Notes: generated by a model from the sequence alone, not told the origin. A stretch of 64,000 nucleotides of DNA from Enterobacillus tribolii (GCF_003363015.1 NZ_QRAP01000001.1:791162-855161), one strand, 5' to 3'. Numbered from the stretch's first letter, positions 36,137 through 46,744 are shown. Made by a program: numbers and translations.

Positions 36137-37045
36137 TTATTTCAAAGGCAGCTGTTTCAGCCACGCTGCAAAGTCTTTACCTAAAGTAGGATGACGCAAA
36201 CCATATTCAACGAATGCTTCCATATACCCCAGCTTATTGCCACAGTCATGGCTGATGCCGCGCAGGTGATAGGCTTCAACGGTCTCTTTCTTCATCAGCA
36301 TCGCAATGGCGTCCGTCAGCTGAATTTCCTCACCGGCACCCGGCGGGGTTTTGGACAGCAGCGGCCAGATTTCCGGCGACAGAACATAGCGGCCAACGAT
36401 GGAAAGGTTAGACGGCGCTTTATCACGCGGCGGCTTTTCCACCACGGCTTTCATGGCCCCACTCTCACCCGGCTTCAGTTCAACGCCGCTGCAGTCCACC
36501 ACACCGTAGCTGGATACCTCTTCCATCGGCACCGGCTCAACCATAATCTGGCTGTTTCCGGTTTCATGGTAACGGCTCAGCATTTCGCTGAGGTTATCTT
36601 TGCTGAGGTCAGCGCTGTATTCGTCCAGAATGACGTCCGGCAACACGACGGCAAACGGCTCGTCTCCCACCAGGGGATGCGCGCACAAAATCGCATGTCC
36701 CAGCCCTTTGGCCAACCCCTGACGAACCTGCATGATAGTCACATGTTTCGGACAAATAGATTGCACTTCCGCCAGCAACTGACGCTTAACGCGTTTTTCC
36801 AGCATGGCTTCCAGTTCAAAACTGGTGTCGAAGTGGTTCTCAATCGAGTTTTTAGAAGAGTGCGTGACCAGAATAATTTCATTTATGCCTGCCGCGATGC
36901 ATTCGTTGACAACATATTGAATCAGCGGCTTATCGACCAAAGGCAACATTTCTTTAGGAATAGCTTTCGTCGCGGGTAGCATGCGGGTTCCCAATCCCGC
37001 TACCGGGATCACCGCCTTCTTGACCTTACGTACTGACGTTGACAT
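36137..37045 (-). CDS. galU: UTP-glucose-1-phosphate uridylyltransferase
   Basis: A 302-residue nucleotidyltransferase making UDP-glucose. It has the activation loop [19 protein letters not shown], the segment [12 protein letters not shown] and the sugar-binding [12 protein letters not shown]. Length equals E. coli GalU (302). The ATG follows AGAGAGGTTGT. UDP-glucose feeds LPS core, periplasmic glucans, trehalose and, through UDP-glucuronate, the epimerase next door. The order hns, galU, rssB matches E. coli apart from the inserted epimerase. Confidence 0.97.
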   Translation of the reverse strand: MSTSVRKVKKAVIPVAGLGTRMLPATKAIPKEMLPLVDKPLIQYVVNECIAAGINEIILVTHSSKNSIENHFDTSFELEAMLEKRVKRQLLAEVQSICPKHVTIMQVRQGLAKGLGHAILCAHPLVGDEPFAVVLPDVILDEYSADLSKDNLSEMLSRYHETGNSQIMVEPVPMEEVSSYGVVDCSGVELKPGESGAMKAVVEKPPRDKAPSNLSIVGRYVLSPEIWPLLSKTPPGAGEEIQLTDAIAMLMKKETVEAYHLRGISHDCGNKLGYMEAFVEYGLRHPTLGKDFAAWLKQLPLK

Positions 37046-37229
37046 ACAACCTCTCTGAGATTTTTCGGCGCGAAATTTGCGCCGAGACAGGAAATAATGT
37101 TATGCGGCGAGTATACCAGTTCGCCATTTGAGTGCATGGGAATCATTCTGCCATCGAGCCTGACTGAATATATTACGCACAATGGACGCTAATATAACCT
37201 CAGCATCTATAAATTAAAGGTAATTACCC

Positions 37230-38261
37230 TTATTCATAAGTTCGATTATTCTGATTAGTTAGCATGAGGTGTAAATGCCCCCCGGCGCCCCATATTTGAC
37301 ACTGCCATTTAGTACAGTGCTGGCTGACCTGGTTAATATGTATCGACCCCATCGTGCCCAGCGGTACGCCGCTGTTAAGTTGCACCAGGCTGTCACCGGC
37401 GCCGACTTTGGCATGCAGCCCCGCGGAAACCAGGATCAGGTTGCCCAAACCGGCGTGATAGTAACCAGCCAGCAAGGGAAACTGGCCCTGAAGCCCGGCC
37501 TGCCTGAGCATTTGGTTTACCTGTTTGAGTAACACCGACATCTGCGGCAAGCGATTTTCATGGTGGGCAAGCTGTTCCCGCAACAGACCGTTAAATAATG
37601 TCCGGATCATCAACGCCGCCAGAACGCCGTCATCACCGGCCCGCGTCACGTCCAGGCAATAAAAGGCCAGATCATTTTCGGACAACCCGGCAATATCAAG
37701 CACTAACCCGGGATGTTCGTGCGATGTAAGCTGACGATAGTTGATCTTGCACCCGGCAATATGTTGCTGAACCGGAGGCTGCAATTGTTTCAGCAGTTGC
37801 GCCGCATAATCGGGGTCGCGGCTCAGCGCTTCCCAGTCATGGCTCAGCGCTTCGCCGGCCAGCGCCGGTGATGTGAACATATCGGGATAAAAGCAGGCCA
37901 ACAGGGCATCCCGCAGTTGGTTAAGATCTTTGATGGGTTTCAGCAGCACATCCTGAACCCCGAAACGCAGCACGCTGGCCACGTCCGCCATCCTTTCGGT
38001 CGCGGAAATCACGATAACCGGCGTTTGCCGGGCGCTCTCCCGCAAACGCCGGATAAATTCAATGCCGCCCATTTCAGGCATGAACAGGTCGCACAAAATC
38101 GCGTCCGGAACCTGTTCCGATTGCATCGCCAATGCCTCGACGCCGTTTTCCGCCTCACAAACCTCTGCTTCCTGAGCCTTCAGGAAACCCGCCAGCACTG
38201 AGCGAAAAACCGCGTCATCTTCGACAATAAGAATTCGCTTACCGGCTAACGGCTGCGCCAT
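37230..38261 (-). CDS. rssB: RpoS adaptor and response regulator RssB
   Basis: A 343-residue adaptor that delivers sigma-S to ClpXP for breakdown. Residues about 8-125 are a receiver domain (LIVEDDAVFRSVL, phosphorylation Asp in ILCDLFMPEMGG near residue 58, Lys in DVLLKPIKDL). The C-terminal half is a degenerate PP2C-like domain (GLVLDIAGLSENDLAFYCLD). It is a few residues longer than E. coli RssB (337). The ATG has GAGGAGTTATCT ahead. It is divergent from ychJ. Confidence 0.94.
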   Translation of the reverse strand: MAQPLAGKRILIVEDDAVFRSVLAGFLKAQEAEVCEAENGVEALAMQSEQVPDAILCDLFMPEMGGIEFIRRLRESARQTPVIVISATERMADVASVLRFGVQDVLLKPIKDLNQLRDALLACFYPDMFTSPALAGEALSHDWEALSRDPDYAAQLLKQLQPPVQQHIAGCKINYRQLTSHEHPGLVLDIAGLSENDLAFYCLDVTRAGDDGVLAALMIRTLFNGLLREQLAHHENRLPQMSVLLKQVNQMLRQAGLQGQFPLLAGYYHAGLGNLILVSAGLHAKVGAGDSLVQLNSGVPLGTMGSIHINQVSQHCTKWQCQIWGAGGHLHLMLTNQNNRTYE

Positions 38262-38453
38262 TAGATAACTCCTCAGGAAATTGTGACCCTCTGTTATTCT
38301 GGTTCAAAATGCCATCTTGTGCTGAGTTTTGCCGGTTAGAACGCACGATTTTGCGCCTTAAGTCCCGTTGTCATGTCACTGGCCTGATGAAATAGCCGAT
38401 AGCTCGCAGATTCGTTAACATAGCTCACTTGTTTATTGGTTACTGGAGGCTTT

Positions 38454-38930
38454 GTGCTGTCCCCATCTCCCGCTCCCACGCTCTGCCCTTGTCAGAGCGG
38501 GAAAGCTTATACTGAATGCTGTCAGCCCGTAATTCAGGGCCAACGTGCGGCGCAAACGCCCGAACAGCTGATGCGCTCCCGCTATACTGCTTTCGTTACG
38601 CATAACGCTGATTACCTGATCGCCAGCTGGCACCCCGACTGCCAGATGGAAGCCCAACGCGATTCCATCATCGCCAGCTTTGCGGATACCGAGTGGCGCG
38701 GACTCAGCATTGTCTCAACACATCCGGGTAAAAATGCGGATGAAGGCTACGTTGAATTTATGGCCCGCTACCATAGCAGCGGAAAAGACGCAGCGCTGCA
38801 TGAACGCTCACGCTTTCTTCGTCTCGAAGAACGTTGGTATTATGTTGACGGAAGTCGCCCTCAGGTTGGCCGGAACGATCCCTGCCCCTGCGGCTCCGGT
38901 AAAAAATATAAAAAATGCTGCGGGCAGTGA
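38454..38930 (+). CDS. ychJ: YchJ, SEC-C/UPF0225 zinc-binding protein
   Basis: A 158-residue protein with cysteine clusters at both ends: [13 protein letters not shown] at residues about 12-24 and the C-terminal SEC-C motif [16 protein letters not shown], which binds zinc like the SecA tail. The central part is an NTF2-like fold ([20 protein letters not shown]). I chose GTG 38454 because GGAGG lies just ahead (four bases from the codon); a TTG 18 bases earlier overlaps that site. Its role is unknown. It lies between rssB and purU, as in E. coli. Confidence 0.9.
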   Translation: MLSPSPAPTLCPCQSGKAYTECCQPVIQGQRAAQTPEQLMRSRYTAFVTHNADYLIASWHPDCQMEAQRDSIIASFADTEWRGLSIVSTHPGKNADEGYVEFMARYHSSGKDAALHERSRFLRLEERWYYVDGSRPQVGRNDPCPCGSGKKYKKCCGQ

Positions 38931-38960
38931 TGCCCATACATCCAGACAGGAACACAACAC

Positions 38961-39809
38961 ATGCCACACGCGATGCAACAGCGCAAAGTTCTGCGTACCA
39001 TTTGTCCTGATGCCAAGGGGCTGATCGCCAAGATCACCAACATTTGTTATAAGCATCAGCTTAATATCATTCAAAACAATGAGTTCGTCGATCACCGTAC
39101 CGGGCGCTTCTTCATGCGTACCGAGCTGGAAGGCATTTTCAATGACGAAACCCTGCTCGCCGATCTGGACGGCGCGCTCCCGCCCGGCTCTGAACGGGAA
39201 CTCAACAGCGCTGGTCGTCAGCGGGTCGTGATCCTGGTCACCAAGGAAGCGCACTGCCTGGGCGATCTGCTGATGAAGAGCGCTTTCGGCGGATTGGATA
39301 TGGAGATCGCCGCCGTCATCGGCAACCACGAGACGTTGCGTAACTTGGTTGAACGTTTTGAACTGCCGTTCGTTCTGATCAGCCATGAAAATCTCAGCCG
39401 CCCCGAGCACGATCAGGCCATGATGGCGGCTATCGATAAATATGCGCCGGACTACGTTGTGCTGGCGAAATATATGCGCGTCCTGACGCCGGAATTCGTC
39501 CAGCATTACCCGAATCAAATCATTAATATTCACCACTCCTTTTTGCCTGCGTTTATCGGCGCCCGTCCTTATCACCAGGCCTACGAGCGCGGCGTGAAGA
39601 TTATCGGCGCCACCGCGCATTTCGTTAACGACAATCTCGACGAAGGGCCGATCATCATGCAGGACGTCATCCATGTGGATCACTCCTACACCGCGGAAGA
39701 GATGATGCGCGCCGGTCGCGATGTGGAAAAAAACGTGCTCAGCCGCGCACTGTACCGGGTGCTGGCGCAGCGCGTTTTCGTTTATGGCAACCGTACGGTT
39801 ATTTTTTAA
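38961..39809 (+). CDS. purU: Formyltetrahydrofolate deformylase
   Basis: A 282-residue enzyme that releases formate from 10-formyltetrahydrofolate, balancing one-carbon units and supplying PurT. An N-terminal ACT domain (about residues 8-85, beginning VLRTICPDAKGLI) is followed by the formyltransferase-like domain with HHSFLPAFIGARPYHQAYE and the downstream Asp of the active site in EGPIIMQD. Length fits E. coli PurU (280). The ATG follows ACAGGAACACAACAC. Next to the tRNA-Tyr genes, as in E. coli. Confidence 0.96.
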   Translation: MPHAMQQRKVLRTICPDAKGLIAKITNICYKHQLNIIQNNEFVDHRTGRFFMRTELEGIFNDETLLADLDGALPPGSERELNSAGRQRVVILVTKEAHCLGDLLMKSAFGGLDMEIAAVIGNHETLRNLVERFELPFVLISHENLSRPEHDQAMMAAIDKYAPDYVVLAKYMRVLTPEFVQHYPNQIINIHHSFLPAFIGARPYHQAYERGVKIIGATAHFVNDNLDEGPIIMQDVIHVDHSYTAEEMMRAGRDVEKNVLSRALYRVLAQRVFVYGNRTVIF

Positions 39810-39822
39810 CGCAAATCGGCAG

Positions 39823-39885
39823 TTGGCGAAAAAAAACAAGAATATGTTTTTCGCCAATTGCTTACGCGTGCATCAGCACGCGTAA
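39823..39885. terminator. Two adjacent hairpins between purU and tyrT
   Basis: The first, TTGGCGAAAAA with TTTTTCGCCAA (39823-39857), sits 14 bases after purU and may be its terminator. The second, TTACGCGTGC-ATCA-GCACGCGTAA (39862-39885 including loop), is a perfect 10-base-pair stem just ahead of the A/T-rich upstream part of the tyrT promoter. Confidence 0.55.
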
Positions 39886-39922
39886 AAAAACATCAAACAA
39901 AATGTTTTTTGCGGTCAAACGC

Positions 39923-39950
39923 TTTACAGCGCGGCGCTATTTGATATTAT
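39923..39950 (+). promoter_or_regulatory. tyrT promoter with stringent discriminator
   Basis: The -35 box TTTACA and -10 box TATTAT are 16 bases apart and are followed by GCGCCCCGC, the GC-rich discriminator that makes stable-RNA promoters respond to ppGpp. The layout is nearly the same as the E. coli tyrT promoter. The A-rich DNA upstream fits an UP element. Confidence 0.85.
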
Positions 39951-39985
39951 GCGCCCCGCTTCCGTGAAACATGGTGGCACCCCGT

Positions 39986-40070
<85 letters not shown>

Positions 40071-40116
40071 TTTCTAACCTGCCTCAGGTTAGAAAAATCA
40101 TAAGCAATACCCCAGT

Positions 40117-40201
<85 letters not shown>

Positions 40202-40308
40202 TTTTTCTTCCCCTCCAGATTTAACCTGTTTGTCATCAACGTCTTGAACTTGGCCGCCTGATCCGCTATACCACTTTCCTTGCCTGAAAAAGTTGTTAAG
40301 GAAATGTA

Positions 40309-40884
40309 ATGCGTAAAAACATCTGTGTATTTTGCGGCGCAAGCGTAGGAAACTCACCGGCTTACGCCGAGGCTGCCCGTTTGCTGGGCCATACGCTGGC
40401 GAAACAGGGACGGCGACTGGTTTACGGCGGCGGCAGTAAAGGGCTGATGGGCATTCTCGCCAACGCGGCGCTGGAAGCCGGTGGCGAAGTCTGCGGCGTT
40501 ATTCCGCAACGCCTGGTCGAAGCAGAAACCGCACATTATGGCCTGAGCGAACTGGAAGTCGTACCGGACATGCACGTACGCAAAGCCCGCATGGCCGAAC
40601 TTTCAGACGGATTTATCGCGCTTCCCGGCGGGATCGGTACGCTCGAAGAGCTGTTTGAAATGTGGACATGGAGCCAGATCGGCTATCACAATAAACCCAT
40701 CGCTCTGCTGGATGTCGACAACTATTACCAAAAACTGGTCGATTTTTTGCGTTTCAGCGCAGAGCAGGGCTTTGTGCGTCAGGTGTACGTCGATACCCTC
40801 GTTACACTGCAGGATCCTGAAGCTCTGCTGGCGCATTTCGACACCTACCGCCCCCATAATCTGGATCGCTGGGCGAAAGAATAA
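40309..40884 (+). CDS. LOG-family nucleoside monophosphate phosphoribohydrolase
   Basis: A 191-residue Rossmann-fold protein of the TIGR00730/LOG family. The motifs GGGSKGLMG (near residue 42) and PGGIGTLEE (near residue 105) bind the ribose-phosphate and hold the catalytic Arg-Glu. LOG enzymes in plants and some bacteria release free cytokinin from its riboside monophosphate; many bacterial members simply split AMP or purine nucleotides. The length and the short loops fit the type-I group. The ATG has AAGGAAAT ahead. It stands alone between the tRNA genes and xthA. Cytokinin activity is possible but not shown by sequence. Confidence 0.85.
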   Translation: MRKNICVFCGASVGNSPAYAEAARLLGHTLAKQGRRLVYGGGSKGLMGILANAALEAGGEVCGVIPQRLVEAETAHYGLSELEVVPDMHVRKARMAELSDGFIALPGGIGTLEELFEMWTWSQIGYHNKPIALLDVDNYYQKLVDFLRFSAEQGFVRQVYVDTLVTLQDPEALLAHFDTYRPHNLDRWAKE

Positions 40885-40983
40885 TCATTCCATGCCCGTT
40901 ACGGTTACGCCGTCGCATGGATTCTGCTAGGCTGTGTTCCAATAAGTCATTAACTCTCTCTTAACGGAACATGGCCTGCACTT

Positions 40984-41793
40984 ATGAAGTTTGTCTCTTT
41001 CAACATTAACGGGTTGCGCGCCCGCCCCCATCAACTGGCCGCCATCATCGACAAGCATCAGCCTGACGTGATCGGTTTACAGGAAATCAAGGTTCATGAC
41101 GACGCATTTCCGCTGGAAGAGCTGGCGCCGCTGGGCTATCACCTGTTTTATCACGGGCAGAAAAGCCATTACGGCGTCGCGTTGCTGACCAAAGACGAGC
41201 CGCTGGCGGTGCGCAAAGGTTTCCCAACCGATGAGGAAGATGCCCAGCGACGCATCATCATGGCGGATTTCGCCACGCCTCAGGGCACGCTGACGGTGAT
41301 TAACGGCTACTTCCCGCAGGGCGAAAGCCGCGACCATCCGATCAAATTCCCGGCGAAAACCCGCTTTTACCAGGATCTGCAAACGTATCTGGAAGGCCAT
41401 CTCTCCCCTGACTCGCCGGTATTGATTATGGGCGATATGAACATCAGCCCGGCGGACGAAGACATCGGCATCGGCGAAGAAAACCGTAAGCGTTGGCTGC
41501 GCACCGGCAAATGCTCCTTCCTGCCGGAAGAGCGGGAGTGGATGGCGCGCCTGCTGGACTGGGGCCTGGTAGACACCTATCGTCAGGCGAATCCGGACCG
41601 TAACGATCAGTTCTCGTGGTTTGACTACCGCTCACGCGGCTTTGATGACAACCGCGGCCTGCGCATTGATTTACTGCTGGCCAGCCGTCCTTTGGCCGAA
41701 CGCTGCATTTCCACCGGAATTGATTACGAGATCCGCGGCATGGAGAAACCCTCCGATCACGCGCCGATCTGGGTCGAGTTCAGCCAACCGTGA
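40984..41793 (+). CDS. xthA: Exonuclease III
   Basis: A 269-residue AP endonuclease and 3'-5' exonuclease of base-excision repair. It starts [18 protein letters not shown] and contains the catalytic Glu in [22 protein letters not shown] (Asp and Asn), [10 protein letters not shown] and the end motif SDHAPIW with the catalytic Asp-His. Length is one more than E. coli (268). nudG starts inside its last codons, so both are probably co-translated. Confidence 0.97.
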   Translation: MKFVSFNINGLRARPHQLAAIIDKHQPDVIGLQEIKVHDDAFPLEELAPLGYHLFYHGQKSHYGVALLTKDEPLAVRKGFPTDEEDAQRRIIMADFATPQGTLTVINGYFPQGESRDHPIKFPAKTRFYQDLQTYLEGHLSPDSPVLIMGDMNISPADEDIGIGEENRKRWLRTGKCSFLPEEREWMARLLDWGLVDTYRQANPDRNDQFSWFDYRSRGFDDNRGLRIDLLLASRPLAERCISTGIDYEIRGMEKPSDHAPIWVEFSQP

Positions 41794-42206
41794 GCCTTTC
41801 CGCGGTAAAACGCCTGGACGTTGTCGCCGCCATCATTGAGCGCGGCGGGAAAATTTTGCTGGCCCAACGCGGCGCCGGGCAGGATCAGGCCGGGCTGTGG
41901 GAGTTTCCCGGCGGGAAGGTTGAGCCGGGAGAATCCCAGCCTGATGCGCTGTATCGTGAATTGCAGGAAGAGCTGGCGATCGACTGCCGTGTGGCGGACT
42001 ATGTCGCCAGCAGCCGGATTCATTTGCACCAGCGTGAAATTCACCTGCATGCCTGGCGGGTACAGGTCATCGACGGAGAACCGGTGCCCCAGGAACATGC
42101 GGCCCTGCATTGGGTAACGCCGCAACACGCGGCGGAGTACGCGCTGGCCCCCGCCGACGTGCCGCTGCTGGACGCTTATCTCGCGCTGCTCGCAGCGCCG
42201 GAATAA
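41790..42206 (+). CDS. nudG: CTP/dNTP pyrophosphohydrolase NudG (Nudix)
   Basis: A 138-residue Nudix hydrolase cleaning pyrimidine nucleotides such as 5-methyl-CTP, 5-hydroxy-CTP and oxidised dNTPs. The Nudix box is clear (GGKVEPGES through RELQEELAI, residues about 39-60), with Ala where the consensus has a final Gly. It starts with GTG that overlaps the xthA stop by four bases (GTGA), coupling two repair-related genes. The start of the family fold, [17 protein letters not shown], follows soon after. It is convergent with ynjH, two bases apart. Confidence 0.92.
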   Translation: MSLSAVKRLDVVAAIIERGGKILLAQRGAGQDQAGLWEFPGGKVEPGESQPDALYRELQEELAIDCRVADYVASSRIHLHQREIHLHAWRVQVIDGEPVPQEHAALHWVTPQHAAEYALAPADVPLLDAYLALLAAPE

Positions 42207-42208
42207 GC

Positions 42209-42502
42209 TCAGCGGTTTTTGAGGATTTCCCAACGCAGATTATTCGTGCCGGTCACGTTTTCATTTTGCCGGCACTGCAAAACTACCCCCTCCGCATTCA
42301 CCACCGCGCCTTCAGAGTAGTACTGATTCTGATAAACACAGCAACGTGAACACGGCGGTACGGAAGGCGCCGCGTTTCCCGTTCCCGTGGTCAGGCCGGG
42401 CGACACGGGAACAACCACATCAATACCGCCGCGATTCGCCGCAGCGGGAAGTGCCATCCACAAACACATTATCCCCGGAAGGATCTGTTTCAGCGTTATC
42501 AT
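42209..42502 (-). CDS. ynjH: YnjH, DUF1496 exported protein
   Basis: A 97-residue secreted or periplasmic protein. Residues 1-22 are a signal peptide ([20 protein letters not shown], then AA). The mature part has four Cys residues (CSRCC and VLQCRQNEN) and the DUF1496 core [13 protein letters not shown]. The ATG overlaps the topB stop by four bases (ATGA), as part of the selD-mnmH-topB-ynjH unit. Function unknown. Confidence 0.88.
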   Translation of the reverse strand: MITLKQILPGIMCLWMALPAAANRGGIDVVVPVSPGLTTGTGNAAPSVPPCSRCCVYQNQYYSEGAVVNAEGVVLQCRQNENVTGTNNLRWEILKNR

Positions 42503-44427
42503 GCCTTCGTTTCCTTCTTCCTCTTCCTGGCCGCTGGCCTGGCGGCACCGGCGCCTTTCTCTTTTGCCGGCGGCAATCCGCGGAAAGCCTGAGGATTTCG
42601 GTTCTGCCTGGCCTGATCGATCAACTGATACAGCGTAGCGACCAGCGGCTCCATAAAGTCTTGATAACGGCAGGACTTCTCGCTGATTTGCGTCAGCGTC
42701 GATTCCCAGTGCGCCGTCATGTCAGGATGCGCGGCAAGATCCGGCAGGCAGTGAATCAGCGCCCTGCCGGCTTCGCTGGCGTGGATATAGCGCCCTTTCT
42801 TATAAAGGAAAGTGCGCCGGAACAGCAGTTCGATAATCCCCGCACGTGTCGCCTCCGTACCTAAACCATCGGTCGCACGCAGGATTTTCTTTAGCTCTTT
42901 GTCCTGAACAAAACGCGCGATGCCGGTCATCGCCGAAAGCAGCGTAGCGTCGGTAAACGGACGCGGCGGCTGCGTTTGTCGCTCCACCACTTCCCCGCGT
43001 TCACATAACAGCTCATCGCCTTTCGCCACCACCGGCAACGGCGTGCCTTCGTTTTCTTCGTCGCGTTCTTTCGCCCCCAGCAGCGTGCGCCAGCCGGCTT
43101 CGGCCAGAAAACGCGCCTTGGCGATAAACTTACCACCGGCGATGTCGAGATCGATCACGCACTTGCGGTACATGGCGTCCGGGCAAAATTGCATCAGATA
43201 CTGACGCGCCACCAGCGTATACACCTTCTGCTCGTCATCACTGAGGTTTACGCCGCCCGAGCGGGCGGTGGGAATGATCGCGTGGTGGGCATCCACTTTT
43301 TTATCATCCCAGCAACGGTTGCGCCGTTCGGTATCCACCACCGGAATATCACGCAGCTCCGCAACGTGGCTGCTGATGGCATTCATTACCGAATGGCGGC
43401 CGGCAAAGTGTTCCTCCGGCAAATAACGGCAGTCGGAACGCGGATAGGTTATCAGCTTGTGGGTTTCGTAAAGTCGCTGGCAGATGTCCAGCACCTGCTG
43501 GGCGCTCAGGTTAAAACGCTTGGCGGCCTCGATTTGCAGGGCGGAAAGCGAAAACGGCAGCGGCGCCGCCTCAGATTCTCGCTTGTCGTTGTAGCCCGTA
43601 ACCAGCGCCGGTTGACCGGTAATGCGGGTTACCACGTGCTCCGCCAGCGGACGGTGTAATAAGCGCCCTTCTTCGTCCTGATACGGTTCGCAGGATTCGC
43701 TGGGTTGCCACAGCGCCACAAAGCGTTCCTCCGCCGGCGTAACGATATGCGCTTTCACCTCGAAGAAATCTTTGGGGACAAAGTTTTCAATTTCCTCATC
43801 CCGCCGTACCACCAGCCCCAACACCGGCGTTTGTACCCGGCCGACCGACAGCACGCCGTTGTAGCCGGCGTTGCGCCCCAGCAGCGTATAGGCGCGGGTC
43901 ATATTGATGCCGTAGAGCCAGTCGGCCCGCGCTCTGGCTAAAGCGGAAACGCACAGGGGAATAAACTCACGGTTTTCGCGCAGGCGCGACACCGCCCGCT
44001 CCACCGCCTGCGGGTTCAGGTCGTTGATCAGGCAACGCTTCACCTGCTGGCGCTTCTCTGCCGGCAACGCAAGAAAATCCAGCACTTCATCGACCAGTAA
44101 TTGCCCTTCGCGATCCGGGTCGCCGGCATGCACCACTTCATGCGCTTCGCCGAGCAGGCGCTTAATCACGTTCAGCTGTTTACTGACGGAGGCTTTCGGC
44201 CGCAGTTGCCACTTTTCCGGCACGATGGGGAGATCCGCCAGCGACCAACGGGCGTAGCGGGCGTCATAGGCATCCGGCTCCGCCTGCTCCAGCAGGTGGC
44301 CGATGCACCAGGTCACGGCATCATTTTCACCGCAGGCGATAAATCCGTCGCCCTTACGGTGAGGTTTGGGCAACACGTCCGCAATGGCGCGCGCCAGGCT
44401 GGGTTTTTCCGCTATAAACAGACGCAT
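42499..44427 (-). CDS. topB: DNA topoisomerase III
   Basis: A 642-residue type IA topoisomerase that decatenates DNA. The TOPRIM domain opens the protein ([27 protein letters not shown]), and the catalytic Tyr is in [15 protein letters not shown] at about residue 330. The C-terminal tail is basic ([12 protein letters not shown]) and binds DNA. It is slightly shorter than E. coli TopB (653). The ATG overlaps the mnmH stop (TAATG). In E. coli topB directly follows selD; here mnmH lies between. Confidence 0.96.
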   Translation of the reverse strand: MRLFIAEKPSLARAIADVLPKPHRKGDGFIACGENDAVTWCIGHLLEQAEPDAYDARYARWSLADLPIVPEKWQLRPKASVSKQLNVIKRLLGEAHEVVHAGDPDREGQLLVDEVLDFLALPAEKRQQVKRCLINDLNPQAVERAVSRLRENREFIPLCVSALARARADWLYGINMTRAYTLLGRNAGYNGVLSVGRVQTPVLGLVVRRDEEIENFVPKDFFEVKAHIVTPAEERFVALWQPSESCEPYQDEEGRLLHRPLAEHVVTRITGQPALVTGYNDKRESEAAPLPFSLSALQIEAAKRFNLSAQQVLDICQRLYETHKLITYPRSDCRYLPEEHFAGRHSVMNAISSHVAELRDIPVVDTERRNRCWDDKKVDAHHAIIPTARSGGVNLSDDEQKVYTLVARQYLMQFCPDAMYRKCVIDLDIAGGKFIAKARFLAEAGWRTLLGAKERDEENEGTPLPVVAKGDELLCERGEVVERQTQPPRPFTDATLLSAMTGIARFVQDKELKKILRATDGLGTEATRAGIIELLFRRTFLYKKGRYIHASEAGRALIHCLPDLAAHPDMTAHWESTLTQISEKSCRYQDFMEPLVATLYQLIDQARQNRNPQAFRGLPPAKEKGAGAARPAARKRKKETKA

Positions 44428-45545
44428 TAATCACCGTAAGTCTGGCTGGTTGTCATCAGGTAGGATTTCACTTCTTCATAGCTGCCGCGGAAAACAATAC
44501 GTTCCTTTTTCAGCCCCAGTTGATAGGTGTACATTGGGTCGTAATATTCACGCAGCAGCGGCACCAGCCAATCGGTATGCCTGCGGCTGTCACCGGTTTC
44601 CCGCTGCAGTATCAGCGCTTCCTCCAGGCTTCCGTTCAACTGCGCGTAACGTTCAAGCCCAAGCCGGCGCCGGATGGCATGCATGCCGTGCCGCAGGTAT
44701 TCGCCGTAGCGTTCCCAGCCCTCATCCGGGCCGTAAACCCGCACATATTCCGCATGCATCAGGTCGATATACTCTTCGTGCAGGGAATGCAGGCGTTCAT
44801 CAAACGGCATCTCAATCACCGCGACCGGCGCCAGTTGCATATGGTTGTACAACGGCAGGGGAAGATGGTTGGAACCGATAATCCGCCCTTCATCCTCCAG
44901 GAACCAATGCCGGATACCCTGCGCCTGCTTTTTCAGCATGGCGATCGCCAGACGGTTTTCAAAATCGATCTGGCTGCTTTGCTGCACCAGCGTCCGGCCA
45001 AAAGAGGAGCCGCGGTGCCGGGCTACCCCTTCGAGATCCAATGCCGCGGTGAGATCCCGCACCAGCCGGGTTTTTCCACAGCCGGTGTTTCCGCCAATCA
45101 GCATAATAGGATACGCCGCCATCTCCTCCGTCGCCGTCAGCACGTACTGGCGCAACGCTTTGAAGCCGCCTTCAATCAGCGGGTAGTCTACCCCGGCGTC
45201 ATGCAGCCATTGCTGAACCAGATGAGAGCGCAATCCGCCGCGAAAACAGCACAAATAGCCATCAGGATGTTGACGACAGTACGCCAGCCAGGCGGCGGTG
45301 CGCGCTTCACGCTCCTCGCCGGCGACCAGCGTGTGCCCCAACTGAACGGCAGCCTCCTGACCGTGTTGCTTATAGCAAATCCCCACGGCCTCGCGCTCGC
45401 TGTCCGTCATCAACGGCAGGTTTACCGCGCAGGGAAATGCGCCCTGCGCGAACTCTACCGGGGCGCGAACGTCAATCAACGGCACGTCGTTGCTCAATAT
45501 ATACTTATAATCCGCGCTGTCCGCACGGACGCTGCCCGCTGCCAT
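44427..45545 (-). CDS. mnmH: tRNA 2-selenouridine synthase MnmH (SelU/YbbB)
   Basis: A 372-residue enzyme that replaces sulphur of 2-thiouridine-34 in certain tRNAs with selenium, through a geranylated intermediate. The N-terminal rhodanese domain (about residues 10-130) has its active Cys in [11 protein letters not shown] (second Cys); the C-terminal P-loop domain begins [12 protein letters not shown]. Start and stop overlap the stop of selD and the start of topB by one base each (TAATG), so it is tightly coupled to SelD, which makes its selenophosphate. In E. coli K-12 the gene (ybbB) lies elsewhere. Confidence 0.95.
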   Translation of the reverse strand: MAAGSVRADSADYKYILSNDVPLIDVRAPVEFAQGAFPCAVNLPLMTDSEREAVGICYKQHGQEAAVQLGHTLVAGEEREARTAAWLAYCRQHPDGYLCCFRGGLRSHLVQQWLHDAGVDYPLIEGGFKALRQYVLTATEEMAAYPIMLIGGNTGCGKTRLVRDLTAALDLEGVARHRGSSFGRTLVQQSSQIDFENRLAIAMLKKQAQGIRHWFLEDEGRIIGSNHLPLPLYNHMQLAPVAVIEMPFDERLHSLHEEYIDLMHAEYVRVYGPDEGWERYGEYLRHGMHAIRRRLGLERYAQLNGSLEEALILQRETGDSRRHTDWLVPLLREYYDPMYTYQLGLKKERIVFRGSYEEVKSYLMTTSQTYGD

Positions 45546-46588
45546 TACAAGACCTCAATAAGCGCCCGGCCAGACTCCGGCGCATAAAGCTCACCCACTG
45601 CGCTCAGCGTCAGCCCGTGGCGGGCAGCAATCGCCATCACCTCATCTTCTCCGTCCGGCATCACCGCCAGCAGCAGGCCGCCCGACGTCTGGGGATCGCA
45701 CAAAAGCTGCCGTTGCAGGTCGCTCATCGGGCCAACCAGGTGCCCGTAGCTGTCGAAGTTACGGCCGGTGCCGCCCGGCACGCACCCTTCCTGAATGTAC
45801 TCCTCCACCGCCGGCAGTTTCGGTACGCGATCGAACCATACCGTGGCCTGTAATCCGGAGCCCTGACAAATTTCGCTCAGATGCCCCAGCAAACCGAAAC
45901 CGGTCACGTCGGTCATCGCCGTCACGGCTTCAACGCTGGCGAAGTCTGCGCCAGGTTTATTCAACCGGCACATGGTTTGCGTTGCCAGCCCCTGATGCTC
46001 AGGGCGCAACAGGCTCTTTTTCTCTGCGGTAGTCAGCACGCCGATACCCAGCGGCTTCGTCAGGTACAGTTTGCTGCCGGCACGCGCGGCGCTGTTCTTT
46101 TTCACCAGGTCAGTGCTGACCATTCCCGTCACCGCCAGGCCGAAAATCGGCTCCGGCGCATCAATGGAGTGGCCGCCCGCCAGCGAGATGCCTGCTTCAT
46201 GGCATACATGGCGCCCGCCCTCGATAACGCGCTGCGCGATCTCCGGCGACAGTTTATCTACCGGCCAACCAAGAATCGCGATCGCCATAATCGGTTTTCC
46301 GCCCATGGCATAAATATCGCTGATCGCATTCGTCGCCGCGATACGTCCGAAGTCAAACGGGTCGTCCACGATAGGCATAAAGAAGTCGGTGGTGCTGATA
46401 ATCCCGATCCCGTTGCCGATATCGTAAACCGCCGCATCATCCCGCGTTTCATTCCCCACCAGCAGCCGGGGATCGGCCAGCTTCGCCTGCTCGCTGTGCA
46501 GGATGGTCTCCAGTACCTTCGGAGAAATTTTGCAGCCGCAACCGGCTCCGTGACTGTATTGGGTTAAACGAATGGCTGGCGCTGTCAT
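45545..46588 (-). CDS. selD: Selenophosphate synthetase
   Basis: A 347-residue enzyme making selenophosphate from selenide and ATP. The glycine-rich start includes the catalytic Cys-Lys in [10 protein letters not shown] (Cys17, Lys20 in the E. coli numbering), and it is a Cys, not Sec, form. Metal-binding [20 protein letters not shown] and [10 protein letters not shown] are present. Length equals E. coli SelD (347). It is the first gene of the selD-mnmH-topB-ynjH overlap series. Neither selA nor selB is in this window. Confidence 0.97.
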   Translation of the reverse strand: MTAPAIRLTQYSHGAGCGCKISPKVLETILHSEQAKLADPRLLVGNETRDDAAVYDIGNGIGIISTTDFFMPIVDDPFDFGRIAATNAISDIYAMGGKPIMAIAILGWPVDKLSPEIAQRVIEGGRHVCHEAGISLAGGHSIDAPEPIFGLAVTGMVSTDLVKKNSAARAGSKLYLTKPLGIGVLTTAEKKSLLRPEHQGLATQTMCRLNKPGADFASVEAVTAMTDVTGFGLLGHLSEICQGSGLQATVWFDRVPKLPAVEEYIQEGCVPGGTGRNFDSYGHLVGPMSDLQRQLLCDPQTSGGLLLAVMPDGEDEVMAIAARHGLTLSAVGELYAPESGRALIEVL

Positions 46589-46721
46589 GACCGGCTCCTT
46601 ACGTAAAAAGAATGCATTAACCCGCTATGTTAACGCCACCGGCGCGGCTTGATAAGTGAAGAGAATGAATATCGCGAAAAGCTGCGCATGAAATGGGCAG
46701 AAAAAAACAGGGGCAAGGGCC

Positions 46722-46744
46722 GCGCGGGCAGCATCTGCCCGCGC
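46722..46744 (-). terminator. Hairpin after ydjA
   Basis: GCGCGGGCAG pairs with CTGCCCGCGC around CAT; the T run on the minus strand begins about 13 bases later. It lies six bases beyond the ydjA stop and separates ydjA from selD. Confidence 0.65.
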
